From Rhodoblastus sp. 17X3 (GTDB lineage Bacteria; Pseudomonadota; Alphaproteobacteria; Rhizobiales; Beijerinckiaceae), in assembly GCF_030056575.1 (NCBI RefSeq), contig NZ_JASHHX010000014.1, forward strand, positions 1 to 64,000: a DNA stretch of 64,000 nucleotides, read 5' to 3'. The notes beneath the pieces are model-generated. The model searched no databases. It was not told the origin of the DNA and saw nothing but the letters and a program-made list of their open reading frames with translations. Positions within the stretch are counted from its first letter, which is position 1. Each line of letters begins with the position of its first letter. Positions 10,886 through 20,101 of the stretch are shown piece after piece. The position numbers and the translations under genes were made by a program.

Positions 10886-12159
10886 TCAATCTCAACGCCC
10901 ATCTCGACATCGAACGCCTTGGCGCGCGCGGCGAAGGCCTCAGCCGGGGGCCGAGAGGCCTGATCTTCACCCCCTACGCCCTGCCGGGCGAAACCATCCT
11001 CGCTGAGGTGGACGGCGAACGCGGCAAGCTGGTCGAAGTTCTGAGAGCCTCGCCCGAGCGAGTCAATGCCCCATGCCCGCATTTCACGAAATGCGGCGGC
11101 TGCGCCGTGCAGACGCTGAGCGCCCCCGCCTATGCGGAATGGAAGCGCGGCCTCGTCGCCGATTCCCTGCGCAACGCCGGCGTCGAGGTGGACGTAGCGC
11201 CGCTCGTCGCGGCCTGGGGCGCCGGACGTAGGCGCGCCACATTCCATGCCCGCAACGACCAGCGCGGCCAGCCCCATGTCGGCTTCATGGAGGCGCGCAG
11301 CCATCGCATCTACGAACTGGACTCCTGCCCGATCCTCGCGCCCGAAATGGCGGGCGCCCTGAACGCCGCGCGCAGGGTGGCGGAAATACTAAAGCCCCTG
11401 GAAAAGCCGCTCGACATCGTCGTGACCGCCGGCCTGCAGGGTCTCGATCTCGACGTTCACGGCTGCGGCAAGCTCGAATTCGAATTGGAGCAGGCGCTGA
11501 TCGTGGCGGCGGAAAGTCTCGATCTCGCGCGCATCGCCAATCACGGCGTCCCGCTCGTCGAGCGCCGCGCGCCTGAAATCCAGATCGGCCGCGTCCGCGT
11601 GACGCCGCCGCCCGGCGCCTTTTTGCAGGCGACGGCGGCCGGCGAGGCGATTTTGGCGCAACTGGTGCTCGACGCTGTAGGCGAGGCCAAGAAAGCAGCC
11701 GACCTTTATTGCGGAATCGGCACATTCGCGCTGCGGCTGGCGGAAAAGGCCGATGTTTTCTGCGTCGAGGGCGAAGCCGGGGCGCTTGCCGCCGGCCTGC
11801 GCGCCGGGCGCGCGACGGCGGGGCTCCGCCGGCTGACCGGAGAGGCGCGCGACCTGTTCGCCCGCCCGTTGCTGGCGAGCGAACTCGCCGGTTTCGACGC
11901 CGTGGTGTTCGACCCGCCCCGCGCCGGAGCGGAGAAGCAGATGCGCGAACTGGCCCAGAGCGTGGTCCCTTGCGTCGTCGGCGTCTCCTGCAACGCCCAG
12001 ACTTTCGCCCGCGACGCCAATATGCTCATCGCGGGCGGCTATGAGCTGGCGACGGTCACGCCCGTTGACCAATTCCTCTATTCGCCCCATGTGGAACTGG
12101 TCGGCGTGTTCCGGAAGGCCGCTGTCAAGGCCGGGCGCAAACGCCGCCTGCTAGGCTGA
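10882..12159 (+). CDS. RlmD/TrmA-type 23S rRNA (uracil-5-)-methyltransferase
   Basis: 425 residues. An N-terminal TRAM-like beta barrel (residues 1-60) is followed by a 4Fe-4S ligand cluster beginning CPHFTKCGGC near residue 65, then a class I SAM domain with LYCGIGTFALRLA and FDPPRAG. The catalytic cysteine lies in SCNAQTFARD near residue 369. This set identifies a 5-methyluridine RNA methyltransferase of the RumA/TrmA group; which uridine is modified cannot be read from sequence. It starts with GTG overlapping the tlyA stop (GTGA), so the two form a compact RNA-modification unit. Confidence 0.93.
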   Translation: MINLNAHLDIERLGARGEGLSRGPRGLIFTPYALPGETILAEVDGERGKLVEVLRASPERVNAPCPHFTKCGGCAVQTLSAPAYAEWKRGLVADSLRNAGVEVDVAPLVAAWGAGRRRATFHARNDQRGQPHVGFMEARSHRIYELDSCPILAPEMAGALNAARRVAEILKPLEKPLDIVVTAGLQGLDLDVHGCGKLEFELEQALIVAAESLDLARIANHGVPLVERRAPEIQIGRVRVTPPPGAFLQATAAGEAILAQLVLDAVGEAKKAADLYCGIGTFALRLAEKADVFCVEGEAGALAAGLRAGRATAGLRRLTGEARDLFARPLLASELAGFDAVVFDPPRAGAEKQMRELAQSVVPCVVGVSCNAQTFARDANMLIAGGYELATVTPVDQFLYSPHVELVGVFRKAAVKAGRKRRLLG

Positions 12160-12223
12160 AAAACTTGCGATGGCGCGCCGTCTGGGGCAAAGCAGGAGCG
12201 CGCCACAACTGAGACGGACTGAA

Positions 12224-13642
12224 ATGACCGAGCTTTCTCCCGCGGAGACCGCCGCGCAACTCGCCCAGATCGTCGGCGAGAAATATGTGCTGACCGCGCC
12301 GCAGGACATGGCCGGCTATCTGAGCGAGCCGCGCGACTTGTGGCATGGCAAGGCCTCCTGCGTCGTGCGCCCCGGCAGCACGCAGGAAGTCGCGGCGATC
12401 TGCGCCTTTGCGGACAAGCACGGCCTGAAGGTGGTGCCACAGGGCGGCAATACCGGCCTCGTCGGCGGCCAGACCCCGGACCAGACCGGTCGTGAGATCT
12501 TGCTGTCGCTCGGACGGCTGGACAAGGTCCGCGAGATCGATCCCGCCTCCAACACCATGATCGTCGAGGCCGGCGTCACCCTGCAGAAAGTGCAGGAGGC
12601 CGCCGAAAGCGTGGATCGGCTGTTCCCGTTGTCTCTCGCCTCGGAAGGCTCCTGCACCATCGGCGGCAATCTCGCCTCCAATGCCGGCGGGACCGCCGTT
12701 CTGGCCTATGGCAACGCCCGCGATCTCGTCACCGGCCTCGAAGTCGTGCTGGCCGACGGCTCCGTGCTCGGCAATCTCTCCAAGCTGCGCAAGGACAATA
12801 CCGGCTACGACCTCAAGCACGTCTTCATGGGCTCGGAAGGCACGCTCGGAATCATCACCGCCGCAGTGGTCAAGCTCTATCCGCGCCCGCGCGCGGTCGA
12901 GACGGCGCTGATCGGCCTCGCCAGCCCGGAAAAGTGCCTCGATTTGCTGGTGCTGGCCCAGACCATGGCCGGGCCGGACCTCAAGACATTCGAATTCATG
13001 TCGCGCTTCGGCGTCGAGATCGTCGTCAAGCATTCCGCCGGCGCCCGCGAGCCGCTGGAAAGCCCGCATGAATGGTATGTGCTGCTGGAACTGGCCTCGC
13101 AGTCCGACTCCGGCCTCAGCGACACCATGATGGCCCTGCTGGAGGTCGCCTTCGAACAGGAAATCGTCGAGGACGCGGCGGTGGCCACTTCGCTCGACCA
13201 GCGCAAGGCCTTCTGGGCTTTGCGCGAAAACCTGTCCGAGATGCAGAAATTCGAGGGCGGCTCGATCAAGCACGACATCTGCGTGCCCGTGGCGCTGGTC
13301 CCGGCCTTCCTGGCGGAAGCCGTTCCTGTGGTCGAGGCGACCATTCCCGGCGCGCGCCCCGTGCCCTTTGGCCATATGGGCGACGGCAATATCCACTTCA
13401 ACGTTAGCCAGCCGCTTGGCGCCGACAAGACCGCCTATCTGGCGCGCTGGGAGGAGCTGAACGAGGCAGTCCACGCCGTTGTGAAGCGGATGAACGGCTC
13501 GATTTCCGCCGAACACGGCATTGGCGTGCTCAAGCGCGACCTGCTGCCGACGGTGAAGGATTCCGTGGCCATGGACGTCATGCGCAGGTTCAAGACCGCG
13601 CTCGACCCGCACAACACGCTGAATCCCGGCAAGGTGCTTTAA
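12224..13642 (+). CDS. FAD-linked D-2-hydroxyacid dehydrogenase (D-lactate/D-2-hydroxyglutarate type)
   Basis: About 472 residues from ATG 12224; an in-frame start at 12170 would add 18 unrelated residues. The vanillyl-alcohol-oxidase FAD domain carries the pyrophosphate loop PQGGNTGLVGGQTPD near residue 75 and SEGSCTIGGNLASNAGG. The C-terminal GlcD-type cap has GHMGDGNIHFNVSQP (near 383) and SAEHGIG (near 432), which bind metal and substrate in D-lactate and D-2-hydroxyglutarate dehydrogenases. It oxidises a D-2-hydroxy acid and passes electrons to a quinone, ETF or cytochrome. The exact substrate is not decidable. Its stop abuts the convergent acuR-like gene with no spacer. Confidence 0.92.
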   Translation: MTELSPAETAAQLAQIVGEKYVLTAPQDMAGYLSEPRDLWHGKASCVVRPGSTQEVAAICAFADKHGLKVVPQGGNTGLVGGQTPDQTGREILLSLGRLDKVREIDPASNTMIVEAGVTLQKVQEAAESVDRLFPLSLASEGSCTIGGNLASNAGGTAVLAYGNARDLVTGLEVVLADGSVLGNLSKLRKDNTGYDLKHVFMGSEGTLGIITAAVVKLYPRPRAVETALIGLASPEKCLDLLVLAQTMAGPDLKTFEFMSRFGVEIVVKHSAGAREPLESPHEWYVLLELASQSDSGLSDTMMALLEVAFEQEIVEDAAVATSLDQRKAFWALRENLSEMQKFEGGSIKHDICVPVALVPAFLAEAVPVVEATIPGARPVPFGHMGDGNIHFNVSQPLGADKTAYLARWEELNEAVHAVVKRMNGSISAEHGIGVLKRDLLPTVKDSVAMDVMRRFKTALDPHNTLNPGKVL

Positions 13643-14275
13643 TCACGCCAGCAGGGCGAAGAAGCCTTCCGCGAAAACCCGCAGCGGCTGGCCGCTGCGG
13701 CGCAGCTTTGCGCGCAGCACCGCGCCCTCCCAGCCGATCCAGAAGAAATGCGCCAGCCGCGCGCAATCCCGGCCCGCGCCGATTTCCCCTCGCGTTTGGG
13801 CCAGCCGCAGGCAAGCGGCGAGCCGCGCCTCCCAATCCACGAAGACAGCGTCGAGCTGGTCGCGATAGGCTTCCGGCAAGGCCGACATTTCCTGCCCCAG
13901 ATTGCCGACAAGACAGCCGCGCCGAAACTCATGGCGGCGCATACCCGCTTCGGCGTCGGCGATGAAGGCGCGCAGGCGCTCGAGCGGCGCGAGACTCTCG
14001 TCGAGCAGATGACGATCGAGCTTGGCGGCGAAATAGGCGCCATAGCGGGCGATAGCCGCAGAGCCAAAGGCCTCTTTCGACGCGAAATAATGATAGAAGG
14101 AGCCCTTCGGCACATTCGCCAGCGACAGGATCTCGTCGAGCCCGGTGGCGACGAAACCCTTTCTCGTCAGCGCCGCGACGCCCGCGCGCAGCAGCGCCTC
14201 TCTTGTGCCGGCATGATTGGGAGCTTGCTTCGGCGGGCGCCCGCGTTTGCGCGGCGGCAGATTGACCATTTCCAT
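13643..14275 (-). CDS. acuR: TetR-family repressor, AcuR-like
   Basis: 210 residues. It has a basic N-terminal arm (RKRGRPPK) and a TetR helix-turn-helix (residues 22-68; ILSLANVPKGSFYHYFASKEAFG). The C-terminal ligand domain resembles the AcuR/NemR subgroup (RRGCLVGNLGQEM). It is divergent from an acuI-type reductase. A perfect palindrome lies 10 bases upstream of its start, between the two genes. In Rhodobacter sphaeroides AcuR represses acuI and is released by acrylate; the same logic is inferred here from gene order and operator placement. Confidence 0.82.
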   Translation of the reverse strand: MEMVNLPPRKRGRPPKQAPNHAGTREALLRAGVAALTRKGFVATGLDEILSLANVPKGSFYHYFASKEAFGSAAIARYGAYFAAKLDRHLLDESLAPLERLRAFIADAEAGMRRHEFRRGCLVGNLGQEMSALPEAYRDQLDAVFVDWEARLAACLRLAQTRGEIGAGRDCARLAHFFWIGWEGAVLRAKLRRSGQPLRVFAEGFFALLA

Positions 14276-14284
14276 GAAATGATT

Positions 14285-14301
14285 TTAGACTGATCGTCTA
14301 A
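14285..14301. promoter_or_regulatory. Palindromic operator in the acuR-acuI intergenic region
   Basis: TTAGAC-TGATC-GTCTAA is a perfect 6-bp inverted repeat around 5 bases, lying 10 bases before acuR and 38 bases before acuI. Its core TAGAC...GTCTA matches the style of operators bound by NemR/AcuR-type TetR repressors. Its position would let one dimer block both divergent promoters. The function is inferred. Confidence 0.7.
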
Positions 14302-14338
14302 TAAATGCAAAGGCCCGCTTTTGGGTCGAGGAGGCCCC

Positions 14339-15325
14339 ATGACCAAATTCAAGGCCATTCGCATCGACAAGGACGCGTCCGGCTATCGCGCGGCTTTTTC
14401 GGAATTCGACGAGACGGAATTGATGGACGGCAACGTCACCGTGCGCGTCAGCCATTCCACGGTCAATTACAAGGACGGGCTGGCGATCACCGGCAAGTCG
14501 CCGGTCGTGCGCCGCTTTCCCATGATCCCCGGGATTGATTTCGCCGGGGTGGTGGAAAGCTCGACTCATCCCGAGTTCAAGCCCGGCGACGAAGTGGTCC
14601 TGAATGGCTGGGGCGTCGGCGAAACCCATTTCGGCGGCTATTCGCAAAAGGCGCGGGTGAAGGGCGACTGGCTGGTGCCGCTGCCCAAGGCTTTTACCGC
14701 CGCGCAAAGCATGGCGATAGGCACCGCCGGCTACACCGCCGCGCTCGCGGTGCTGGCGCTGGAGAAGCAGGGCATGACGCCGGATCGCGGCCCCGTGCTG
14801 GTCACGGGCGCGGCCGGCGGCGTCGGCTCGATCGCCGTTTCCCTGCTCGCCAAGGCGGGCTGGCGGGTCATCGCCTCGACAGGGCGCCCGGAAGAAGCGG
14901 ATTTTCTGAAACATCTCGGCGCGGCGGAGATCATTGATCGCGCGGAGCTTTCCGCGCCCGGCAAGCCGCTCGGCAAGGAGCGCTGGGCAGCGGCGGTCGA
15001 TGCGGTCGGGTCGCATACGCTGGCCAATGTTTTGGCCCAAACTGCTTACGAAGGCGCCGTCGCCGCCTGCGGCCTCGCGCAGGGCATGGACCTGCCGACC
15101 TCGGTCGCGCCCTTCATCCTGCGCGGCGTCTCCCTGCTAGGCATAGACAGCGTGATGAAGCCCAAGGCGGTCCGCCTGCAGGCCTGGGAACGCCTCGCGC
15201 GCGACCTCGACAAGGCCAAGCTGGCCGAACTCAGCACGACCATCGGCTATGACAAGGTAATCGAGACCGCAGCCCAGATCCTTGAGGGCAAGGTGCGCGG
15301 CCGCGTGATCGTCGAGATCGGCTAA
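14339..15325 (+). CDS. acuI: Acrylyl-CoA reductase (AcuI/YhdH family, NADPH)
   Basis: 328 residues of the medium-chain dehydrogenase/reductase superfamily without the structural zinc lobe. The substrate domain has VNYKDGLAITGK and PMIPGIDFAGVVE. The cofactor domain has VTGAAGGVGSIAVSLLAK near residue 155. The start at ATG 14339 is supported by GAGGAGG four bases upstream. The YhdH/AcuI group reduces acryloyl-CoA to propionyl-CoA, detoxifying acrylate. The AcuR-like repressor and shared operator upstream support this over a generic quinone oxidoreductase. The propionyl-CoA product would feed the methylmalonyl-CoA enzymes encoded elsewhere in the window. Confidence 0.9.
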   Translation: MTKFKAIRIDKDASGYRAAFSEFDETELMDGNVTVRVSHSTVNYKDGLAITGKSPVVRRFPMIPGIDFAGVVESSTHPEFKPGDEVVLNGWGVGETHFGGYSQKARVKGDWLVPLPKAFTAAQSMAIGTAGYTAALAVLALEKQGMTPDRGPVLVTGAAGGVGSIAVSLLAKAGWRVIASTGRPEEADFLKHLGAAEIIDRAELSAPGKPLGKERWAAAVDAVGSHTLANVLAQTAYEGAVAACGLAQGMDLPTSVAPFILRGVSLLGIDSVMKPKAVRLQAWERLARDLDKAKLAELSTTIGYDKVIETAAQILEGKVRGRVIVEIG

Positions 15326-15328
15326 GAG

Positions 15329-16237
15329 TCAGATCCCTTCGCCATTGCCGCTTCCGCCGCTCAAGACGGCGCGCCGCTTGCTCAGCTGCGCGCCGGCGTG
15401 ATCCATGAAGGCGCGCACGCGCGCGGCATGGCGCAGGTCGGGGTGCGTCAGCAGCCAGAGTACGGCGCCCCGCCCGGCCATCGGCTCGTCGGTGCAGACC
15501 AGTTCCGGATGCTGGTCGCCGATGAAACGGGGCAGGAAGCCGATCCCGACTCCCTGCGCGATACATTGCGCGATCCCGACCGTGGTGTTGCAGCGCATCG
15601 CGATGCGGTGCGGCGGGATTTCCTTCTCGATCCAGTCGAACACGTCGACGCCGCCGAATTGCTCGTTGAAAGCGATATAGGAATGGCTCTCATCGGCCGG
15701 GTCGAAGCCGGACTCATAAAGTGTCCGGGACACATAGCGCCCCCAGACCGAGGAGCCGATGCGGCGGCCGACCAGAGTTTCCGGCGGAGCGTAGGTCGAG
15801 CGCACCGCGATGTCGGCGTCGCGACGCGAGAGGTTCAGCGGCTGGTTCGTGACCAGCACGTCGAGCTGGATATCGGGATAAGCCTTGCGAAAGCTCGCCA
15901 GGATCGGCGCGAGGACATAATTGAACAGCGCGTCATTGGTCGTGACCCGCAGCAGGCCCGAGGGCTTTTCGTCGCGCCCGGCGATGCGCCGCTCGAAATC
16001 CGTGACGTCGCGGCCCATTCGCTCGGCCAGCAGGACCATCTCCTGTCCGGCGGCGGTGGCGGCATAGCCGTTGCGCGACCGCTCGAACAATTTGGCCCCG
16101 ATCATCTCCTCCAGCGCGCCAAGGCGGCGGAACACCGTGGAATGATTGAGGTTGAGCGAAGCCGCTGCGCCGACCAGCGAACCGGATTCCGCAATGCCGC
16201 GCACCAGGCGAAAATCGTCCCAACTGATCTGATTCAT
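15329..16237 (-). CDS. LysR-family transcriptional regulator
   Basis: 302 residues from ATG 16237; the open frame extends further upstream only because it runs antisense over the end of tsaC. The winged HTH occupies residues 1-62 (SLVGAAASLNLNHSTVFRRLGALEE). A periplasmic-binding-protein-like effector domain follows (RVTTNDALFNYVLAPILASF; VGIAQCIAQGVGIGFLPRF). It ends 3 bases from the convergent acuI. No target can be assigned: its divergent side faces only the end of tsaC, and no operator-like dyad was recognised. Confidence 0.92.
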   Translation of the reverse strand: MNQISWDDFRLVRGIAESGSLVGAAASLNLNHSTVFRRLGALEEMIGAKLFERSRNGYAATAAGQEMVLLAERMGRDVTDFERRIAGRDEKPSGLLRVTTNDALFNYVLAPILASFRKAYPDIQLDVLVTNQPLNLSRRDADIAVRSTYAPPETLVGRRIGSSVWGRYVSRTLYESGFDPADESHSYIAFNEQFGGVDVFDWIEKEIPPHRIAMRCNTTVGIAQCIAQGVGIGFLPRFIGDQHPELVCTDEPMAGRGAVLWLLTHPDLRHAARVRAFMDHAGAQLSKRRAVLSGGSGNGEGI

Positions 16238-16307
16238 GCCGCCAGAATGGTTCAAATCCCAACCAAATTCAAGATTGCGCCGCACAAAAGAACGACGGGC
16301 GCCCGGT

Positions 16308-17330
16308 TCAGGACCTGGGAGCGGCGGCCCGGCGCAAGCGGTCATTGATCGCCTCGCCAAGACCTTCCTGCGGAATGGGCGCGACAGCGATCCGCTGCAA
16401 CCCGCTGGCGTCCAGGAGCCGCAGCATCGAAAACAGATTGGCCGCCGCCTCGGTGAGGTCGCCCCGCGGCGAAAGGTCAAGGATCGTTCCGGGGGCGCCG
16501 GCAAATCGTCCGCCAAAATCGAGCCCCGCCTCGCCTTCCAGTACCTCCAGGGCGTCGAGCCGCACGCCAGCGCGCGGCGCATAATGCGAGGCGAGCTGTC
16601 CCGGCGCCACAGGCGCGTCGATTCCCTCCTCCGCCCCGGCGAGGCTTTCGCCCAATACGTGCTCGATCCCGGCGCGCGAAACGCCGCCCGGACGCAGCAG
16701 GACCGGCGCTTCGCCGAGCAGGGAAACGATTGTCGACTCGACCCCGACCGGACAGGCGCCGCCATTGAGCACAGCGTCGATTCGCCCATTGAGATCGGCC
16801 AGAACATGGGACGGCAGCGCCGGGCTGACATGGCCGGAAAGATTGGCGGAGGGCGCCGCGACCGGGCCTCCGGCCGCGGCGATCAGGCCGCGCGCCAGAC
16901 CATTGGCGGGAATGCGCAGGCCGACGCTGTCGAGGCCCGCGCGCGCCAGATCGCAGACGCTCCCGCCCTGCGCCACCGGAAGCACAAGCGTCAGCGGCCC
17001 GGGCCAGAATGCGGCGGCCAGCTTTTCGGCGCGCGAATCGAAGCGGCCTTCGCGCCGCGCCTGGCCGACGTCCGCGACATGGGCGATCAGCGGATTGAAA
17101 CTCGGCCGCCCCTTGGCGCGATAAATGGCGGCGACAGCGCGAGGATCCGACGCCAGCGCGCCGAGGCCGTAAACCGTCTCCGTTGGGAAGGCGACCAGGC
17201 CCCCGGCGCGCAAGATCGTTGCGGCCTCGGCGATTCCGCCCGGGCCTGCCGGCAGCAAAAGCGTATTTCGCTTGTCTTCCCTGTTCAAAACGCCAATCCT
17301 GTTTGACGCCGAAGACAAAAAATGGTTCAC
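16308..17330 (-). CDS. tsaC: L-threonylcarbamoyladenylate synthase (Sua5/TsaC type)
   Basis: 340 residues. A YrdC domain (GGLVAFPTETVYGLGALA and the KGRPSFNPLIAHV nucleotide-binding segment) is followed by a C-terminal Sua5 domain (residues 210-335), so it is the long Sua5 form. It makes threonylcarbamoyl-AMP from threonine, bicarbonate and ATP for the t6A modification at tRNA position 37. The open frame begins with GTG 17330, but the first about 14 residues have no family counterpart; TTG 17288 is an alternative start. It shares a divergent spacer with the crotonase gene and is followed by the LysR gene after 70 bases. Confidence 0.94.
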   Translation of the reverse strand: MNHFLSSASNRIGVLNREDKRNTLLLPAGPGGIAEAATILRAGGLVAFPTETVYGLGALASDPRAVAAIYRAKGRPSFNPLIAHVADVGQARREGRFDSRAEKLAAAFWPGPLTLVLPVAQGGSVCDLARAGLDSVGLRIPANGLARGLIAAAGGPVAAPSANLSGHVSPALPSHVLADLNGRIDAVLNGGACPVGVESTIVSLLGEAPVLLRPGGVSRAGIEHVLGESLAGAEEGIDAPVAPGQLASHYAPRAGVRLDALEVLEGEAGLDFGGRFAGAPGTILDLSPRGDLTEAAANLFSMLRLLDASGLQRIAVAPIPQEGLGEAINDRLRRAAAPRS

Positions 17331-17415
17331 TTATAAACCAAATAAAAACGACGCCCGTCGCGCTTGCTCATGACATTGGCGCGCGCGTCAGGCAAGCCGA
17401 ACGGAGAGGAAAGCC

Positions 17416-18156
17416 ATGACGGATGTGGAGGTCGCGCGCAATGGCGCGGTCCTGGAGCTGACTCTGAACCGGCCCGCCAAGAAAAACGCACTGACCAACG
17501 CCATGTACCGCGCCCTGACCGTGGCCCTCCACGAGGCCGAGCGCGACCAGGGCATTGGCGCGGTGCTGATCGCAGGTTCGGGCGGCGTCTTTTCCGCCGG
17601 CAACGACATCGGCGATATCGTCGCCTCCGTCAGCGGCGGCGACATGGCGGGCGCCGATTTCATTCGCAAGATCGCCGCCTTCTCCAAGCCCCTCGTCGCG
17701 GCGGTCGATGGCCTCGCCGTCGGCGTGGGCACGACGATGCTGCTTCATTGCGACCTCATTTACGCCAGCCCAGCCGCGCGCTTCTCCCTGCCCTTCGTCG
17801 ATCTCGGCCTGCTGCCGGAAGCCGGCGCCTCGCTGCTCCTGCCCCGCCGCGTCGGCATGGCCCGCGCCAGCGCCTGGCTGCTGGCGGGCGAAATCTTCGA
17901 CGCCGGGGAGGCGCGCGAGGCGGGCCTGATCAACGCGATCGTGGCCCCAGACGCCCTGCTCGCCACGGCCCGGGAAAAGGCGGCCAGGCTTGCGGCCAAG
18001 CCGCGCACAGCCTTGCTCGCCGCGCGAAAATTCCTGCGCGGCGACAAGGAGGAAATCCTTGCCCGCATCGACGCCGAGCTGGAAGCCTTCCGCGCCGCGC
18101 TGGGGTCGCCGCAGGCGCAAGCTGCGCTCGCGGCTTTTCTCAACAAAGCCAAGTAA
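17416..18156 (+). CDS. Enoyl-CoA hydratase/isomerase (crotonase family)
   Basis: 246 residues. Oxyanion-hole segments are visible at SGGVFSAGNDIGDIV and DGLAVGVGTTMLLHCDL. Where classical hydratases carry the first catalytic glutamate (QPE), this protein has LPF. A glutamate is present in LGLLPEAGAS, the position used by delta3-delta2-enoyl-CoA isomerases. One acid residue therefore points toward an isomerase-like rather than a hydratase role. A GGAGAGGAAAGCC ribosome site precedes ATG 17416. It is followed 41 bases later by an SDR gene; the pair may form a small acyl-CoA operon. Confidence 0.88.
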   Translation: MTDVEVARNGAVLELTLNRPAKKNALTNAMYRALTVALHEAERDQGIGAVLIAGSGGVFSAGNDIGDIVASVSGGDMAGADFIRKIAAFSKPLVAAVDGLAVGVGTTMLLHCDLIYASPAARFSLPFVDLGLLPEAGASLLLPRRVGMARASAWLLAGEIFDAGEAREAGLINAIVAPDALLATAREKAARLAAKPRTALLAARKFLRGDKEEILARIDAELEAFRAALGSPQAQAALAAFLNKAK

Positions 18157-18197
18157 GCGGGCGCAGTCCCGGCTCGCAGAATCAAAGGGAGCGAATC

Positions 18198-19067
18198 ATG
18201 TCCAGCCTGGCAGGCAAGACCCTGTTCATCACCGGCGCGTCGCGCGGCATTGGCCTCGCCATCGCGCTCCGGGCCGCGCGCGACGGCGCCAATGTCGCCA
18301 TCGCCGCCAAAACGGCGGAGCCTCATCCCAAGCTTCCAGGCACAATCTATAGCGCCGCGCGGGAAATCGAGGACGCCGGCGGCCGCGCCCTGCCGCTGAC
18401 CGTGGATGTGCGCGACGAAGACCAGGTGGCGCAGGCGCTGGCGCAGACCGCCGCCCATTTCGGCGGCGTCGACATCGTGGTCAACAACGCCAGCGCCATC
18501 GCGCTCGGCGGCAGCCAGCAGATCGACATGAAGCGCTTCGACCTGATGCATCAGATCAACGCGCGCGGCTCCTACATGACCGCCAAGCTCGCCTTTCCTT
18601 ATCTCGCCATGGCGGAAAATCCTCATGTGCTGATGCTGGCGCCCCCGCTCGACATGAAGGAAAAATGGTTCGCGGCGCATACCGCCTATTCCATGGCGAA
18701 ATTCGGCATGAGCCTTGCCGTGCTCGGCCTCGCCGGCGAATTCCGCCCGGCGGGCGTCGCGGTCAACGCCCTATGGCCTCGCACAACCATCGCCACGGCG
18801 GCGGTCAACAATCTGCTCGGCGGCGAGAAGCTGATGCGCGCCTCGCGCAAGCCGGACATCATGGCCGACGCCGCCCACGCCATCTTCTGTTCGCCGAGCC
18901 GCGAACTGACGGGGCAATTCCTGATTGACGACGTCATCCTCGCCGCACGGGGCGTGACGGAATTCGACGCCTATCGCGTCGATCCGACCAGCCCGCTCGC
19001 CCCGGACTTCTTTGTGCCCGACGATACGCCAGTTCCGCAGGGCGTCTCGCTCAAGCCGCTGGTTTGA
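18198..19067 (+). CDS. Short-chain dehydrogenase/reductase, HSDL2-like
   Basis: 289 residues from ATG 18198, with AAAGGGAG upstream. Rossmann motifs are [18 protein letters not shown] and VNNAS. The active-site tyrosine and lysine lie in AYSMAKFG. The [21 protein letters not shown] insertion after the nucleotide loop is characteristic of the HSDL2-like subgroup of SDRs. The substrate is unknown; the upstream crotonase suggests an acyl-CoA or fatty-acid derivative. A GC-rich hairpin just after the stop probably ends the unit. Confidence 0.9.
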   Translation: MSSLAGKTLFITGASRGIGLAIALRAARDGANVAIAAKTAEPHPKLPGTIYSAAREIEDAGGRALPLTVDVRDEDQVAQALAQTAAHFGGVDIVVNNASAIALGGSQQIDMKRFDLMHQINARGSYMTAKLAFPYLAMAENPHVLMLAPPLDMKEKWFAAHTAYSMAKFGMSLAVLGLAGEFRPAGVAVNALWPRTTIATAAVNNLLGGEKLMRASRKPDIMADAAHAIFCSPSRELTGQFLIDDVILAARGVTEFDAYRVDPTSPLAPDFFVPDDTPVPQGVSLKPLV

Positions 19068-19075
19068 CGCTTGCT

Positions 19076-19106
19076 GTGCGCCCCGCTAACACGATGCGGG
19101 GCGTGC
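19076..19106 (+). terminator. Probable hairpin terminator after the SDR gene
   Basis: CGCCCCGC (19079-19086) pairs perfectly with GCGGGGCG (19096-19103) around a 9-base loop, and the stem extends by wobble and G-C pairs at both ends. It starts 11 bases after the SDR stop and lies 30 bases before thrB. There is no clear T-tract, so it could be a factor-assisted terminator or a processing hairpin. Confidence 0.5.
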
Positions 19107-19135
19107 AGGAATTTCGAAAAGTCGAGTCGCGGACA

Positions 19136-20101
19136 ATGGCGGTTTATACGGATGTCACGGACGAGGCTCTGTTCGCCTTTCTCGCCGATTACGAACTCGG
19201 CGAGGTCCTCTCGTTCAAGGGCATAGCCGAGGGCGTCGAGAACTCCAATTTCCTGCTCCATTGCCAGAGCGGCTTTTACATCCTCACGCTCTACGAAAAG
19301 CGGGTGAACCCGGACGACCTGCCCTTCTTCATCGGCCTGATGGAGCATCTGGCGGCGAAAAGACTGTCCTGCCCATTGCCGGTCAAACGGCGCGACGGGG
19401 CCGCGCTCGGCACGCTCGCGGGGCGCCCGGCCGCCATCGTCACCTTCCTCGACGGCGTCTCCACCCGCAAGCCGGAAGCGCTTCATTGCGCAGAGGCCGG
19501 CCGCGCCCTGGCGCAATTGCATCTCGCCGGACAGGGCTTTGCCCTGACGCGCCACAACGCGCTCTCGGTCGAACACTGGCCGGCGCTGTTCGAGTCCTCG
19601 CGCGACCGCGCCGAAGAGGTCTCGCCCGGCCTCGCGACGGAAATAGCAGCGGAACTCGACGCCCTGCGGCGCCTCTGGCCCTGCGACCTGCCGCAAGGCG
19701 TGATCCACGCTGATCTCTTTCCCGACAATGTCTTTTTCATCGGCCGGAAGCTCTCCGGCCTGATCGACTTTTATTTCGCCTGCACCGACGCGCTCGCCTA
19801 TGATCTGGCGATCTGCCTCAACGCCTGGTGTTTCGAGACCGACGGGTCCTTCAACGCGACCAAGGGCCGCGCCCTGCTCCAGGGCTATCAAAGCCTGCGC
19901 CCGCTCGCGCCGACCGAGCGCGACGCCTTGCCCGTTCTCGCCCGTGGCGCCGCCATGCGCTTCCTGCTCACCCGGCTCTATGACTGGCTGAACGTGCCCC
20001 CGGGGGCGCTGGTGCGGCCCAAGAACCCGCTCGAATATCTCGACAAATTGCGTTTCCACCAGACCATCGAACGCGCCGCCGAATATGGGCTGGGCGAGTG
20101 A
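19136..20101 (+). CDS. thrB: Homoserine kinase (aminoglycoside-phosphotransferase fold)
   Basis: 321 residues from ATG 19136; an upstream in-frame start at 19064 would overlap the SDR gene and the hairpin. The APH/choline-kinase fold is visible: [15 protein letters not shown] in the N-lobe, the Brenner motif [13 protein letters not shown] near residue 189, and [19 protein letters not shown] for metal binding. This is the ThrB type common in alphaproteobacteria, phosphorylating homoserine in threonine synthesis. It overlaps rnhA by 4 bases, a conserved pairing in this class. Confidence 0.94.
   Translation: MAVYTDVTDEALFAFLADYELGEVLSFKGIAEGVENSNFLLHCQSGFYILTLYEKRVNPDDLPFFIGLMEHLAAKRLSCPLPVKRRDGAALGTLAGRPAAIVTFLDGVSTRKPEALHCAEAGRALAQLHLAGQGFALTRHNALSVEHWPALFESSRDRAEEVSPGLATEIAAELDALRRLWPCDLPQGVIHADLFPDNVFFIGRKLSGLIDFYFACTDALAYDLAICLNAWCFETDGSFNATKGRALLQGYQSLRPLAPTERDALPVLARGAAMRFLLTRLYDWLNVPPGALVRPKNPLEYLDKLRFHQTIERAAEYGLGE

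Noticed and set aside
16238-16831. N-terminal extension of the LysR frame
   Set aside because: It runs antisense over tsaC; the LysR helix-turn-helix begins exactly at ATG 16237.
17364-19067. 567-codon fusion frame covering crotonase and SDR genes
   Set aside because: The first 278 codons are an out-of-frame, Arg-rich reading of the crotonase gene; only the SDR part (from 18198) is real.
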